Positions 17,396 through 28,513 of a stretch of DNA of 64,000 nt are shown here, piece by piece. Source of the DNA: Candidatus Epulonipiscium sp. (GTDB taxonomy: Bacteria; Bacillota_A; Clostridia; Lachnospirales; Cellulosilyticaceae); assembly GCA_012841565.1 (NCBI GenBank), contig DUUM01000424.1, positions 17,339 to 81,338 of the forward strand. Reading direction: 5' to 3'. Within the stretch, counting starts at the first letter, position 1, and each line of letters opens with the position of its first letter. The notes below the pieces were generated by a model. It was not told where the DNA came from. It was given only the letters and a program-made list of their open reading frames with translations, and ran no database searches. Position numbers and translations under genes: made by a program.

Positions 17396-20300
17396 CTAGC
17401 TAAACTTAAACCACTTAAAGTCAAAATTGCTTCCTGGTAAAAATATAAACTCTACGTCTCCACGCCCCTCTATAGAGTCAATATCAAAAACTTTACTTTG
17501 AAAATCTTCCGAGTGTTTAAATTCCAAAATCTTATTAAAACTTTCCTTATTTGTTTTTACTTGTATCCGAATAGAACTACTCTCATTAATAGCTCTTCCG
17601 CAAATCGTAATTTGAGAAGCTCTATTAAATTCCATTAGTGATTTGGGATTAGTGATATTAAAATCCATCTCTTTAAAAATAATTGTTACATTATTTCCAA
17701 TATCACCAATTCCCCATTCCTGTGGTGTAAAGCTATCACCATAAATTTCATCACAATGACTGACATATAACTTTTCGTATGCTTTTGCTAGTTTTTGAAA
17801 TGAAAATCCTTTTATGTGAATTTTTTTTGTCAAAATAAAAGTTAGACAAGTAATCCCCTTAAGTCTTTTTGATAGTTTATAGGTTTCTTCTTGGTAAACA
17901 TTCCATTTAGATTCTTTCTGGTATATTACCTTATTTAAACAAATACCCTCTTCTGTTTCAGGAATTCCTTCCCATATTTCTATTTCATAAGGTTCATCGG
18001 TTAATGCAAAAATAGGAATGGTCAGCTGATCCGATCCAAACTCTCCAAAATCCAGATCTTTAAACCCAACAACCGTCTTACCATCTCGACTTGTGGCCAC
18101 GCCTCTTTCATTACCACTGGTGACTTCTCCTTGGGAATAATCATATAACCCGCCACTAATAAAACTATAAGGATTTTTATAGGCCTTCCCTAAGTCCTCT
18201 GCCTTAAATTCTAGTTCTGAAATAATATCAGGATGGCCCTTGCCATTGGTTGCCATACATCTTAATCTAAATTCCCCGTCGCCAATGGCTGTCACTTCAC
18301 AACCGTTTTTATCCACTTTTATTTTTCCTATATTCGAATCGATGCCTACATCATTTACAACTCTCCAACTTAAATCTTCATATGTGGCATTATAAGGTCT
18401 CGTAATAGCTTTTACATGAATTTTAGTACATTCTTTATTAAGAACTTGCCCTGAATCTGCCATTAACTGAATCTTTCTTATAGGCACTAAATCTGCATAG
18501 GTATCTTTCGTTACTTCTAATATTTGAGAAGGATAACTAAGATTACCACTTAATAACTGCTGCTTAGCTTCCCCTACTAGGTCTATTTCCTTTGATGTAA
18601 AGGTTATGCTAACAGGTTCCATATCCTTCGCACTAACTTCAACTATAATTTTTCCTGGTTCTAATGTCGCCCCTATAACCGCTGAGCATTTACCTGAAAA
18701 AAGTCGTTTTGTACTTCCTTTATATTGATTTTGATCCGTACTATCACCATTATCAATTCCTAATAAATTCCCTTGCCCTGCTATTTTTATGTTAATCCTG
18801 TTATTTGCATTTTCAACTGGATTATCTTCTTTATCTAATGCTGAAATTGTAAGATATAGCAGGTCTGTACCGTTAGCTAATAGTATATTTTTGTTAGCCT
18901 TTATTTTTAGTTTAACAGGATCTCCAAAGCTTTTTCTTATATGAGTAGCGACTATATTGCCAGTCACATCATACGCCTCTGCTGTTAGTTCTCCTTCTAT
19001 AAAAGGTATCTTCCATGTTTTAATAATATCTTTATCTTTCTTATGGTTAATATAGGCCTCACCAATCAATTCCGTATTAAGAAACAACTTCATATAAGGC
19101 GCATTGGTACAGACACGCACATCAATTATTTGACCTTCATTAAAATCCCAATATGGGAATATGTGTATCATAGGATCCTCTTTATAATTCGTCCAAGCCG
19201 ACTTATAGACATAGTAGGAATCCTTTGGAAAACCAGCTGTATCAATTTGCCCGAAATAAGAATTTCTTGTATGGTAGGGGGTTGGTTCCCCAATATAATC
19301 AAATCCCGTCCATATAAACTGTCCAAGAGAGAACTTTTGATCTCTATCAAAGGTTATACAGTCTTCGATTGATTTAGCCCCCCAGCTAGTTGAGCTATTG
19401 CCTAAAGATGAGCATTGTAAATCGTCATCTGCCAGAATACTTCTATCATAGGGAAAGTGGTATATCCCACGACTCTGAACAATTGATGAAGTTTCACTAC
19501 CATAAATAACCCAGTCTGCATGTTCTTTATGATGTGCTTTATAATACTTTTCTGCATAATTATAACCTACAACTTTTACAATATCAGCACATATTTTTGC
19601 ATTTTCCCAAGGCATATAGTTAGAGCCAATAGTCACTACGGCATTTTCTTTAGGATCAAACGACTTCACTAAATCCATTAAGGTTTGAGTAATTGTTTGT
19701 CCTCGTTTGTCTATGTGCGTATCATAAATTTCATTCCCGATACTCCACATGATCAAGCTAACATGGTTTCTATCGCGCTTTACCCACTGTTCTATGTCCT
19801 TTTTGACCCATTCTTTGAAAAAACGCGCATAATCAAATGTTGTCTTACTTCGTTCCCACATATCAAATGCCTCTGATACAACAAGAAATCCCATTTCATC
19901 TGTTAATTCCATAAAACCAGGTGATGGCATGTTATGAGCAGTTCGAATTGCATTAACACCCATACCCTTCAATATTTCAAGTCGTCTTCTCATAGCTGTC
20001 TTGTTAAACGCAGCACCTAAGCACCCCAAATCATGATGTTCACACACACCATTTAATTTCATTGATTGGCCATTTAGAAAAAAACCTTTTTCTGAATCTA
20101 AAACTATTTCCTTAAATCCTACTTTTTGCACATGTTTTTCTATAATTATATTATCTTGAATAAGTTCTGTTGTTAAATCATATAAATTGGGACAATTAAC
20201 AGACCACAGCTTAGGAAATTCAATAGCCATAGTCTGTTTTATTGTTTGCTCATGATCCTTTGGATAAATCTGCTTGGTATGAGAAACAATGGGGTCTTGA

Positions 20301-20860
20301 TTTTCAGATAAAGTGTGCCTTATCCCTATTTCACCAGTGGCATTCACATTCGTTTCGATATCCATCTGCCATATATACTCTTTTTTAGCAGTAGATACAT
20401 AAATGCCATAGGGCTTAATATGGTTTTGTCCTCTTTTAATGAGCCAGACATCCCTATAAATCCCAGCTCCTGAATACCACCTAGAATTGGGACTTTCATG
20501 CCTAACTTGAACAACAATTTCATTTTCTCCCTTGACAATAGCTTTTGATATATCTATTTCGAAAGTAGTATAACCATACTTCCATTCACCAACAATTTTA
20601 CCATTCATATAAATCGTTGAATCCATATAAACACCTTCAAAACATATGCTCATTAAATCTTCCAAGGCATTCATTTGAAATGTTTTTCTATACCAACCTG
20701 AACTGGTTTCATATAAGTTTTCTGTATCATAGATCAGCCAATCATGAGGCAAAGTAACTGGTTTAAATTTATTTAAGTCTGCTACAACTTCTGAATAAGT
20801 GGCATCAATGGGATGTTTTGCAAAAGACCAAAAATAATTAAATAAATTTTTCTCATACAT
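17396..20860 (-). CDS. GH2 family glycosidase, beta-galactosidase-like
   Basis: A 1154-residue glycoside hydrolase family 2 enzyme. The sugar-binding beta-sandwich (about 1-145), immunoglobulin-like domain (about 150-250) and TIM barrel (about 255-560) are in the usual order. The acid/base Glu is near 377 (MWSIGNE) and the nucleophile Glu near 456 (YGSETSS). Further Ig-like modules follow (about 640-760 and 790-880), and a beta-sandwich module ends the chain. No signal peptide is seen, so it acts on imported oligosaccharides. The family includes beta-galactosidases, beta-glucuronidases and beta-mannosidases. In this operon it may remove galactosyl or arabinosyl-type side groups from xylan fragments, but specificity cannot be read from the sequence. 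Confidence 0.85.
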   Translation of the reverse strand: MYEKNLFNYFWSFAKHPIDATYSEVVADLNKFKPVTLPHDWLIYDTENLYETSSGWYRKTFQMNALEDLMSICFEGVYMDSTIYMNGKIVGEWKYGYTTFEIDISKAIVKGENEIVVQVRHESPNSRWYSGAGIYRDVWLIKRGQNHIKPYGIYVSTAKKEYIWQMDIETNVNATGEIGIRHTLSENQDPIVSHTKQIYPKDHEQTIKQTMAIEFPKLWSVNCPNLYDLTTELIQDNIIIEKHVQKVGFKEIVLDSEKGFFLNGQSMKLNGVCEHHDLGCLGAAFNKTAMRRRLEILKGMGVNAIRTAHNMPSPGFMELTDEMGFLVVSEAFDMWERSKTTFDYARFFKEWVKKDIEQWVKRDRNHVSLIMWSIGNEIYDTHIDKRGQTITQTLMDLVKSFDPKENAVVTIGSNYMPWENAKICADIVKVVGYNYAEKYYKAHHKEHADWVIYGSETSSIVQSRGIYHFPYDRSILADDDLQCSSLGNSSTSWGAKSIEDCITFDRDQKFSLGQFIWTGFDYIGEPTPYHTRNSYFGQIDTAGFPKDSYYVYKSAWTNYKEDPMIHIFPYWDFNEGQIIDVRVCTNAPYMKLFLNTELIGEAYINHKKDKDIIKTWKIPFIEGELTAEAYDVTGNIVATHIRKSFGDPVKLKIKANKNILLANGTDLLYLTISALDKEDNPVENANNRINIKIAGQGNLLGIDNGDSTDQNQYKGSTKRLFSGKCSAVIGATLEPGKIIVEVSAKDMEPVSITFTSKEIDLVGEAKQQLLSGNLSYPSQILEVTKDTYADLVPIRKIQLMADSGQVLNKECTKIHVKAITRPYNATYEDLSWRVVNDVGIDSNIGKIKVDKNGCEVTAIGDGEFRLRCMATNGKGHPDIISELEFKAEDLGKAYKNPYSFISGGLYDYSQGEVTSGNERGVATSRDGKTVVGFKDLDFGEFGSDQLTIPIFALTDEPYEIEIWEGIPETEEGICLNKVIYQKESKWNVYQEETYKLSKRLKGITCLTFILTKKIHIKGFSFQKLAKAYEKLYVSHCDEIYGDSFTPQEWGIGDIGNNVTIIFKEMDFNITNPKSLMEFNRASQITICGRAINESSSIRIQVKTNKESFNKILEFKHSEDFQSKVFDIDSIEGRGDVEFIFLPGSNFDFKWFKFS

Positions 20861-20888
20861 CTATATCTATACCTCCTAGTATTTGAGA

Positions 20889-22829
20889 TTAATTATGATT
20901 AAAAGTATGAATAAAAGGTTTAGCAGGAAATTCTTCGCTGTTGTACAAAGCTGCATATCTAGGATTATCCAGATGAGCATAGCTAATGTCATATGTTCTT
21001 ACTACTTGCTCTGGGAGATCAATACTAATTTCATCTTTTCCCATTAGAATTCCTTTTACAGGAATCCATTTTTTTATCTTTTTATCTGCACCACTTTTTT
21101 CTATATCACAATATAGACTAAAATAAATAGGTGATTTAATTTTCATCCCTTCACCTACGTTATCAAATTTTAGAATACATTTATTATCTTTCTCATCTAC
21201 AGTCTTTAAAAGAGGCCCTTTATACATTTCAGACTGGTTGCTGATCAAGCATTGCATACTCGTTGCTAATCTTTGACCAAGTATTTTTTTCTGTAGTGGA
21301 TGAATATCGAAAGCCTCTCCTTTATCTATGCTCACTACCATTGCTGTACCATCAAGCATTAACCCTTCTTCTTGTTCTTTCCTCAATATCGCCGATGGCC
21401 CTGGAGAACCAGCTATTTCAGGTGCCCCATAGTTTGCCAACTGCACAAAGGCAAAAGGTAAATTCTCACTTTCAAAATCTTTCCTAAATAACTTAATCAT
21501 TTCTTGGAACAGCTTACCATAACCTTCTGAATCCTCTACATTTGACTCCCCTTGATACCACAATACTCCCTTTAACTTAAGTTTTTTTAGGGGGTCAATC
21601 ATTGCATAGTATAACCCAGTGGGTTTATTGGTAAAAAAGGTCCTAGCTGGCTGAGGTTTAGTGATGGCACCAATTTTGTAATACCATTCATCTCGTAAAG
21701 GTATGCGCATATTCTTACTTTTTGTTATTATATGATAGGGTTTTGTAGGCGTAAATTCTCCTTTACCATCATGTATATAATGTTTGATCATAATCGTATT
21801 TCTACCTTCTTTTAATAGACCACTAGGGATTGTGTATTTTCTAGGAGGGTATTGGTAAGCAGTGCTACCAACCTTTAGTCCATTAACCCACACTTCATCT
21901 GCATCAACAATAGTACCCAAGTGTAAATAGACTTCTTCTTGGTTCATTTTCATAATGATATCAGACCTTAAGTTCAGTGGTTTTTGTAACCACACAATAC
22001 CACTTATGTTTTTTAACTTCTCAACTTGATCATATTTTGTGGGTATTGTTATTTTATTGGGATAGGGATCGGATGAAAATCCCTCTTCTAGAAAAGCATC
22101 TTTTAGAATATCTTCTTCTAAGAGATTTTCCGTCCAATTTGTAATATTTTTTTCGTCTATCTTTATTTTCTCTTGTACATAGTTTTCACGGTGGCAATCT
22201 TCTAGTTCCTTTAAATGATTTTTCCTATATTTTTTAATCAGAGTTTCATTACACCACGCTTCAATGGGCGAACCTCCAACTGCTGCTTGTATTAATCCAA
22301 TATTTAGTCCCTGGTCATAAGATTGGAAATGCTTGGCGAAAAAATATCCAATTGCACTAAAGGTTTCCATTGTACTAGATTCTAACCCAACCCACTCACC
22401 CGATGCAATGCCCCTGTTTTCTCCTTTGAAAACAGGTTCTTTAGGCATTGTAAATTGGTGAATGACACGGGTACTATTCGAATTTAAGTCATTGCTTAAT
22501 TCTTTTTCGTACAAATCAAAAACACGTGAAATAGGTAGCTCCATGTTGGATTGTCCGGCCAGTAAAAACACTTCTCCAAAATATAAATCTCTTATTATTT
22601 CTTGGGTAGAACCCTGTATAGACATTTCAAATGGGCCACTATTTTCTTGTTCATCCAATATAACTTCCCAATATCCAGTTTCATCAGCACATGTATTGTA
22701 ATCTATGTTATTAATGGACACAGTCATTTTTTGATTAGGTATATCATGTCCATAAATCTTATTCTTGGTATTTCTTTGCAAAACAAGCCCATCACTAAAT
22801 ATTTTATCTACCCCAAGTTTACCACACAT
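20889..22829 (-). CDS. SGNH-type acetylesterase, sialate O-acetylesterase family
   Basis: A protein of about 646 residues with the SASA/SGNH-hydrolase fold. The nucleophile serine is in LLAGQSNMELP (about residue 98), an oxyanion-loop asparagine is in LWYQGESNVED, and the catalytic Asp/His pair is in FDIHPLQK near residue 510. A jelly-roll module (about 285-375) interrupts the hydrolase, as in family members. It has no signal peptide. In a glucuronoxylan operon the expected job is deacetylation of imported xylo-oligosaccharides. The ATG at 22829 is preferred, with GGGTG 5 bases upstream; an in-frame GTG four codons earlier is an alternative. Confidence 0.8.
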   Translation of the reverse strand: MCGKLGVDKIFSDGLVLQRNTKNKIYGHDIPNQKMTVSINNIDYNTCADETGYWEVILDEQENSGPFEMSIQGSTQEIIRDLYFGEVFLLAGQSNMELPISRVFDLYEKELSNDLNSNSTRVIHQFTMPKEPVFKGENRGIASGEWVGLESSTMETFSAIGYFFAKHFQSYDQGLNIGLIQAAVGGSPIEAWCNETLIKKYRKNHLKELEDCHRENYVQEKIKIDEKNITNWTENLLEEDILKDAFLEEGFSSDPYPNKITIPTKYDQVEKLKNISGIVWLQKPLNLRSDIIMKMNQEEVYLHLGTIVDADEVWVNGLKVGSTAYQYPPRKYTIPSGLLKEGRNTIMIKHYIHDGKGEFTPTKPYHIITKSKNMRIPLRDEWYYKIGAITKPQPARTFFTNKPTGLYYAMIDPLKKLKLKGVLWYQGESNVEDSEGYGKLFQEMIKLFRKDFESENLPFAFVQLANYGAPEIAGSPGPSAILRKEQEEGLMLDGTAMVVSIDKGEAFDIHPLQKKILGQRLATSMQCLISNQSEMYKGPLLKTVDEKDNKCILKFDNVGEGMKIKSPIYFSLYCDIEKSGADKKIKKWIPVKGILMGKDEISIDLPEQVVRTYDISYAHLDNPRYAALYNSEEFPAKPFIHTFNHN

Positions 22830-22881
22830 TCTTACACCCACATTTCTGTTATTTTGTTCCCGTTATTTTATTCCTAATATT

Positions 22882-25036
22882 CTATTCAATAATTGTATCT
22901 TCAGAGGATGAAGTCATCTTAATAGAATACGGTTTCTTACCTGTTAAGCTAATACTTCTTTGATCTGGTTGACTTGTTCCTATAAATAATTCATATTCAC
23001 CTTTATTTAAAACAAATTCTCCTCTTTCATTATATAAACCAAATACTTTTGCATCTAAATTAATATCAATCTTCTTACTTTCTCCCGGCTCTAAGAAAAT
23101 CTTTTTCAAGTATTTCAACTGTGGATTTGGCGTGTTTTCCTTACTGCACTTTATATACAATTGAATGGATTCTCCTGCTGCATAGTTCCCCTTATTGGCA
23201 ATATCAAGGGATAGTTCAACTGGTTTATCTAGTTGAATCTCTTTAGAATTGCAGGTAATATTTGATATGTCAAAATCAGAATAACTAAGTCCATATCCAA
23301 ATGGGTATAAAGCTTCGTTCTCCATATACCGGTATGTCCTTCCCTTCATGTTATAATCCCTAATATCTGGTAACTCTTCAGTTGTTTTATAAAAGGTTAC
23401 TGGTAGCTTTCCTTCTGGCGCTTTTTCACCAAAAAGTATAGAAGCAATTGCCCTACCACCTTGCGCACCTGGATACCACCCTTGTAAAATAGCTGGGATG
23501 TGTTCATCTGCCCAAGTAACATCAAGCGCACTTCCTGATAATAGTATTAAAACCACTGGCATAAATGGTTTCTAGAACCTCTTGCTGGATTCCTGGTAAA
23601 CTTAAATTAGGTTTATCTCCACTTGCAAATTGATTCCCTTGGTCTCCCTCTTCCCCTTCAAGGCTTGGATCTAATCCCATACAAGCAATAATAATATCGC
23701 TGGCCTCACACACGCCCTTTACTTCTGAAATACGATCGTTAAGCTCTCCTAAGCCGCTTATTTGTTTTTTATGCAAATGACATCCTTCTGAGAAATTAAC
23801 TCTCGTATCATCTCCTACATAATCCTGAATCCCTTCAATGATTGTGTAATACCTAGAAGCAGTTCCCTCATAATTTCCAACTAAAGCTTTTCTATTATTT
23901 GCATTAGGACCTATAATACCTATTGATTTGATTTTATCTTTATTTAATGGTAATAATTGATTTTTATTTTTTAGAAGTACAATGGTTTTACTTGCAACTT
24001 TATAATTAAATTCTGAATGCTCTTTACAGTCCACTTGATCATAACTAATATCTTTATAGGGATTATTAGAATCGTCCCCAATCATACCTAATTTTAATTT
24101 AGCTACATATAAACGTATTACAGCTTCATCCAGTGTTTTTTCATCTACTAAGCCTTCTTCCACTGCTTGTTGTAAATATAAGAATAAGTTTCCACAATTT
24201 AAATCGCATCCATTATTAATGGCCATGGCAACAGATTCAACTGGTGAATTGGTCACTTTATGGTACATGTGAAAATCTTTAATCGCCCAACAATCAGAAA
24301 CAACATGGCCTTTGAAACCCCATTGCTCTCTTAAAATATCAATGAGTAATGTTTTACTTCCACAACACGGTTCATCATTTGTACGGTTGTATGCTCCCAT
24401 AACCGCTTCAACGTTTCCTTCTTGTACACAAGCCTTAAAGGCTGGCAAATAAGTTTCATATAAATCTTGTTGTGTGACAGTGGCATTAAAACTATGCCTT
24501 TCATCCTCTGGCCCTGAGTGAACAACAAAGTGCTTAGCACATGCTGCTGTTTTTAAAAACCGTGGATCATAACCTTGTAATCCGTAGATGAAACGAACGC
24601 CTAGGCGACCACTTAAATAAGGATCTTCCCCAAAGGTTTCATGCCCTCTTCCCCACCTTGGATCTCTAAATATATTCACATTCGGCGACCAAAATGTTAA
24701 GCCCTTATAAATATCTGTATCACCAAATTTTTGTTGCATATTAAACTTACCTCTGGCTTCTGTAGAAATAATGTCAGCCGTTTTCTCAATCAAATCTTCA
24801 TCAAAAGAAGCAGCTAGACCAATGGCCTGCGGAAACACCGTTGCCACTCCTGCCCTTGCCACACCATGCAATGCTTCGTTCCACCAGTTATATGATTTAA
24901 TTCCTAATCGTTCAATTGCCCCTGCTGAATGAAGGGTTTGGCTTACTTTCTCTTCTAAAGTCATTTGTGCAACTAAAGACCTTGCTTCCTTTTCTAATTT
25001 AATATATTCTTTTACTTGGTTTGGATCTAATGCCAT
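22882..25036 (-). pseudogene. GH3 beta-xylosidase-type glycosidase, frameshifted
   Basis: Two reading frames together encode a normal GH3 enzyme of about 710 residues. The first (25036-23522) carries the barrel, including SYNWWNEALHGVAR, GRGHETFGEDPYLSGRLG, KHFVVHSGPED and the nucleophile Asp in VSDCWAIKDF. These features fit the bacterial xylosidase branch. It ends prematurely after IYASGFNTIIRKCA. The second (to 22882) resumes at PVVLILLSGSALDVTWADEH and holds the rest of the alpha/beta domain and the fibronectin-III-like end. The break lies near 23550-23570. An 11-base deletion between two ATGCCA copies would explain it exactly. Without correction the product lacks its C-terminal third and is probably inactive. 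AGGAGG precedes the ATG at 25036. Confidence 0.8.
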
Positions 25037-25092
25037 TGTATTTCCTCCTATGATAGTGTTGTAATAATATTATTGTAATGTTTATGCGCTAA

Positions 25093-27117
25093 TTAGTATA
25101 TTTTTCTTCCTTTTTCATCTTGGACGCCTGATTTACGATAAAAATATGTGTTGACTTGATCTCTCCACTCTTTAGCACTTTCTAATTGTTCTTCCAATCG
25201 ACATAAGATTCGCTCATATGCCGTAGGTTCAATTAATCCTTTAAGACTTATAAACTTTTCATTCATTGCCTTAACTTCTTCAACCCCTTCGAAATGGGTA
25301 TCATAGATATGCTGGATTAAAGTTTTTCCTGTTGATAAGACATGGCTATATTTTAGATGGTGAAAAAACAGCAATAATTCTTCAGGACAAGTCTCTATAT
25401 TGTTATACATATTTGCATTAAGTTCATTATATTGTTGTGCATACCCCGTCCCACTATGGCTACGGTCCACACCTATTCCTAAGTGATCTGCACGGTGATA
25501 GGTTCCCCATCTAGAATATTCATACCCATCTACACTAGGACCATAATGATGATCTGGCTGAACCATCCAACCGATTCCTAAAGGACTGGTATATTTTTCA
25601 TAAGTATCCCTTGATTTCATTAGGATATCCAATAAAATAGTTCCAATCTTTTCTTCAAGTCCAAAAGTCATTTGTATCCATTCTATTGCTATTTCCTCTG
25701 CACTTAAAGATGTATTATAACTTAAACGCCCAAATCCATATAAATTAGCACCGGCAAGATCATGCCCCGTCCAATTAACATCATCTCCAGTATTACAGAC
25801 TGCGGCTATTCCACATTTAACCTGTCCATAAGTCCTTCCACTAACAATGTCACTGACACTATCTTGAGATGAATTGCATTTGGTTTTAAAATCTAAAACC
25901 TCTTTAAACATAGGAATTAAATAACATACATGACGTTGTTGTCCTGTATATTCTTGCGCAATCTGTACCTCTAATATTTGATTAGTTCTTTCTAATTTCC
26001 CCAGTAAAGGCGTTACAGGTTCTCGTACTTGAAAGTCCATAGGACCATTTTTAATTTGTAAAACCACATTATCTAAAAACTCTCCATCTAGTGGTGCAAA
26101 ATAATCATACGCTGCTCTTGCCCTATCTGTCTTATAATCTCGCCAATCTTGTTCACAATTATATACAAAACATCTCCAAATAACCGTCCCTCCATATGGC
26201 TTTATAATTTTACCTAGCATATTAGCGCCTTCTGCTTGATTACGGTTATAGGTAAAAGGTCCTGGTCTGCCTTCAGAATCTGCTTTAACGACAAATCCTC
26301 CTAAGTTCGGTAAGTGCCTATAGACTTCTTTTATTTTTTCTTCCCACCAGGCAATAACTGTAGCATCCAAAGGATCTGCTGTCTTTAGACCACCTAATTC
26401 TACAGTAGCCGCAAAGTTTAAGCTAATATATAACTTAACACCATAATCTGCAAATACTTCTGATAACTTTTCTAGTTTATTATAGTATCTTTCACTAATT
26501 AGTTCTGTCGCACTGTCTTTAACATTTACATTGTTAATAACAGTTGCATTAATACCAGAAGAAGCTATTAACCTTGCATACATTTCAGTTCGTTCATTAA
26601 TAAAAATTTCATGATTGTTAAAGAAGAAGGATTTTCCTGAATAACCCCTTTCAATACTACCATCCATATTGTCCCAATGATTGAATATTCTAATGGGGTT
26701 ATCAGGTTTCTCTTCTATGTGTATCCCTTTAAGAGTCTTTCCTGTTTGCAAGAAACGAATGATATGAAAAACACCATATAATATACCCCTTCCATTAGAT
26801 CCTTCTATCATAATATTGTTATCCTTCTCAGATAACCTATACTGGTCTTCCACCTTTAAATCTAATCCTATGCAAATATAGACACCTTTTTTTTCATTAA
26901 CTTCTAAGTTTTCTTTTGATTCATAAATAGTTAAATCTATATCCAAAATAGCTTTAATAGCTGTTTTTAGTTCTTTAGCAGCTGTTTTTATAATCCTTCT
27001 TTCACATTCATCTAAATTGCTAATTTGTATAAAGACATCTTTAAATTCAATTGTGCTATTTAGAGATATGCTTTGTTCAACTTTGCTATACTCTAACCAC
27101 ATTTTTTCAAAGCCCAT
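25093..27117 (-). CDS. aguA: GH67 alpha-glucuronidase
   Basis: A 674-residue intracellular alpha-glucuronidase, which removes (4-O-methyl)glucuronic acid from the non-reducing end of aldouronates made from glucuronoxylan. The N-terminal mixed domain (about 1-140) leads into the barrel with KADSEGRPGPFTYNRNQAEG (acid Glu), FAPLDGEF and LQIKNGPMDFQVREPVTPLL (catalytic Asp/Glu). The helical C-terminal domain has the conserved DHHYGP and SRWGTYHRAD stretches. There is no signal peptide. GAGG lies 7 bases before the ATG. GH67 next to Lpl-type permeases and a GH3 xylosidase is the standard aldouronate-utilisation arrangement. It is the best marker for what this operon is for. Confidence 0.95.
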   Translation of the reverse strand: MGFEKMWLEYSKVEQSISLNSTIEFKDVFIQISNLDECERRIIKTAAKELKTAIKAILDIDLTIYESKENLEVNEKKGVYICIGLDLKVEDQYRLSEKDNNIMIEGSNGRGILYGVFHIIRFLQTGKTLKGIHIEEKPDNPIRIFNHWDNMDGSIERGYSGKSFFFNNHEIFINERTEMYARLIASSGINATVINNVNVKDSATELISERYYNKLEKLSEVFADYGVKLYISLNFAATVELGGLKTADPLDATVIAWWEEKIKEVYRHLPNLGGFVVKADSEGRPGPFTYNRNQAEGANMLGKIIKPYGGTVIWRCFVYNCEQDWRDYKTDRARAAYDYFAPLDGEFLDNVVLQIKNGPMDFQVREPVTPLLGKLERTNQILEVQIAQEYTGQQRHVCYLIPMFKEVLDFKTKCNSSQDSVSDIVSGRTYGQVKCGIAAVCNTGDDVNWTGHDLAGANLYGFGRLSYNTSLSAEEIAIEWIQMTFGLEEKIGTILLDILMKSRDTYEKYTSPLGIGWMVQPDHHYGPSVDGYEYSRWGTYHRADHLGIGVDRSHSGTGYAQQYNELNANMYNNIETCPEELLLFFHHLKYSHVLSTGKTLIQHIYDTHFEGVEEVKAMNEKFISLKGLIEPTAYERILCRLEEQLESAKEWRDQVNTYFYRKSGVQDEKGRKIY

Positions 27118-27203
27118 AAAATATCCTCATTTCAATTTTTATTTTCTTCAATTTTTATTTTTTTCTGATAATAAAATCCTTTAAAGAACAATATTAAAAT
27201 TTC

Positions 27204-27692
27204 TTACTTTTGATTTTTTTCCCATGCTGCGGTGCGCTCATCTATAATTGCCTGACCACCTGAATTTAAGTAATCTTTAAATCCACTATCAAAAACTTGA
27301 TCAAACTTACTCTTATCAGTAACAACTGATTGGGTTAATATTGCATTGCGCTTATCTGCGAGTGCTGGCCCCATCCCTGATTCTGTTGCGATATCTCCAA
27401 GGTTATAGTTTCCAATAATCACGTTATCCTTAATACTGTATTCATAAGCTTGTTTAATTGTATCTACATCTATTCCTATATAAGCAAGAGCACGGGATTT
27501 AATATTCAACTCTTCATCTCCAAGATCTAACCCGTTAATTGTAATTGTGTAGTCAATGTTCTCTTGGGAGTTCATAATTGCATCTCCTGATGCTGATAAT
27601 TTCTTAATTGCCCCATCAGCTGTAACTTCATGAGCAATACCATCTTCTCCAATTTGAAGAAACTTTCTGTTTTCAAAAAGTGTTTGACTCAT
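27204..27692 (-). pseudogene. C-terminal stub of an LplA-type oligosaccharide-binding lipoprotein
   Basis: Only about 160 residues remain of a binding protein that normally has about 500-550. The stub contains IDYTITINGLDLGDEELNIKS-like and MGPALADKRNAILTQ segments and ends DERTAAWEKNQK, the usual end of these proteins. Signal peptide, lipobox and most of both lobes are missing. The possible ATG at 27692 is 14 bases past the LplC stop and has no ribosome site, so it looks accidental. The 5' part was deleted right after the LplC gene. Without it the importer has no encoded receptor in this operon. Confidence 0.8.
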
Positions 27693-27706
27693 TCATTAAA
27701 AACAAA

Positions 27707-28513
27707 TTACTCTTTAACTGCTCCCAAAGTTACACCTGAAACAAAATGCTTTTGTAAAAAAGGGTATACGATTAAAATTGGTATGGTCGCAATCATAATA
27801 GTTGCAGCTTTAAGGCTTTCTGAAAGTCCTGGCATGGAAAATCCTTCTTGAGCTGCCACTTCAACTTGCATAATATTATTTAAGATATTATATAAAAGAA
27901 GTTGAATTGGATAATAGGTCCTATTGTTCATATACATTAAAGCATCCGAAAAACCATTCCAGCGACCTACTGCATAAAACAATGCTAATGTAGCTAATAC
28001 AGGTTTTGATAAAGGTAAATAAACTCTTATTAATATTTGAATAAAACCTGCACCATCAATTTGTGCTGATTCCCTAAGGCTAACGGGAATACCATAAAAA
28101 AAGCTACGCATTATAATCATATTAAACACACTAATGACGCCTGGTAAAATAAGAACTATTGGTTTGTTAATCATATGTAAATCTTTAAGTAATAGGTAAT
28201 TAGGAATAGTCCCAGCATTAAAATACATCGTTAATACAATGATAAAATTTATAAACTTTCTACCCTTTAAACTATCAAAAATTAGTGGGTATGCACACAG
28301 TGTGGTCATGGTCATAGATGATATTGTAGCAATAATCGTCAATATAGCTGTCCACGCAAGAGCCCATATATACTTCTTATCTCCTAACACTGTTTTATAT
28401 GCGTCAAGGTTAAAATCAACAGGCCAGAATAAAACTTTGTTTTTGATTAGAGCATCCACAGAACTCAGTGATCTTGCTAATACTGTTAGTAACGGTAACA
28501 AATATAACCCCAA
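27707..28513 (-). pseudogene. LplC/YtcP-type sugar permease, 5' end lost
   Basis: About 268 residues of an ABC permease of the LplC (carbohydrate uptake 1, MalG-like) type. The conserved EAA loop is present as SLRESAQIDGAGFIQILIRVYLPLSKP. The C-terminus LGAVKE is intact. Homology begins in the first transmembrane segment (LYLLPLLTVLARSLSSVDAL), and the cytoplasmic N-terminus plus start codon are missing. Its frame emerges inside the 3' end of the LplB gene, overlapping by 98 bases; the only available start there is a TTG without a ribosome site. A deletion joined the two genes, so translation is doubtful. Confidence 0.75.

Noticed and set aside
22882..25036. Programmed ribosomal frameshift in GH3
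   Set aside because: No slippery heptamer or downstream pseudoknot is evident, and the missing bases around the break are better explained by deletion between ATGCCA repeats.
27204..27692. A functional 162-residue cytoplasmic protein
   Set aside because: It matches the C-terminal part of a lipoprotein family, has no ribosome site, no signal peptide and begins right after the upstream gene.
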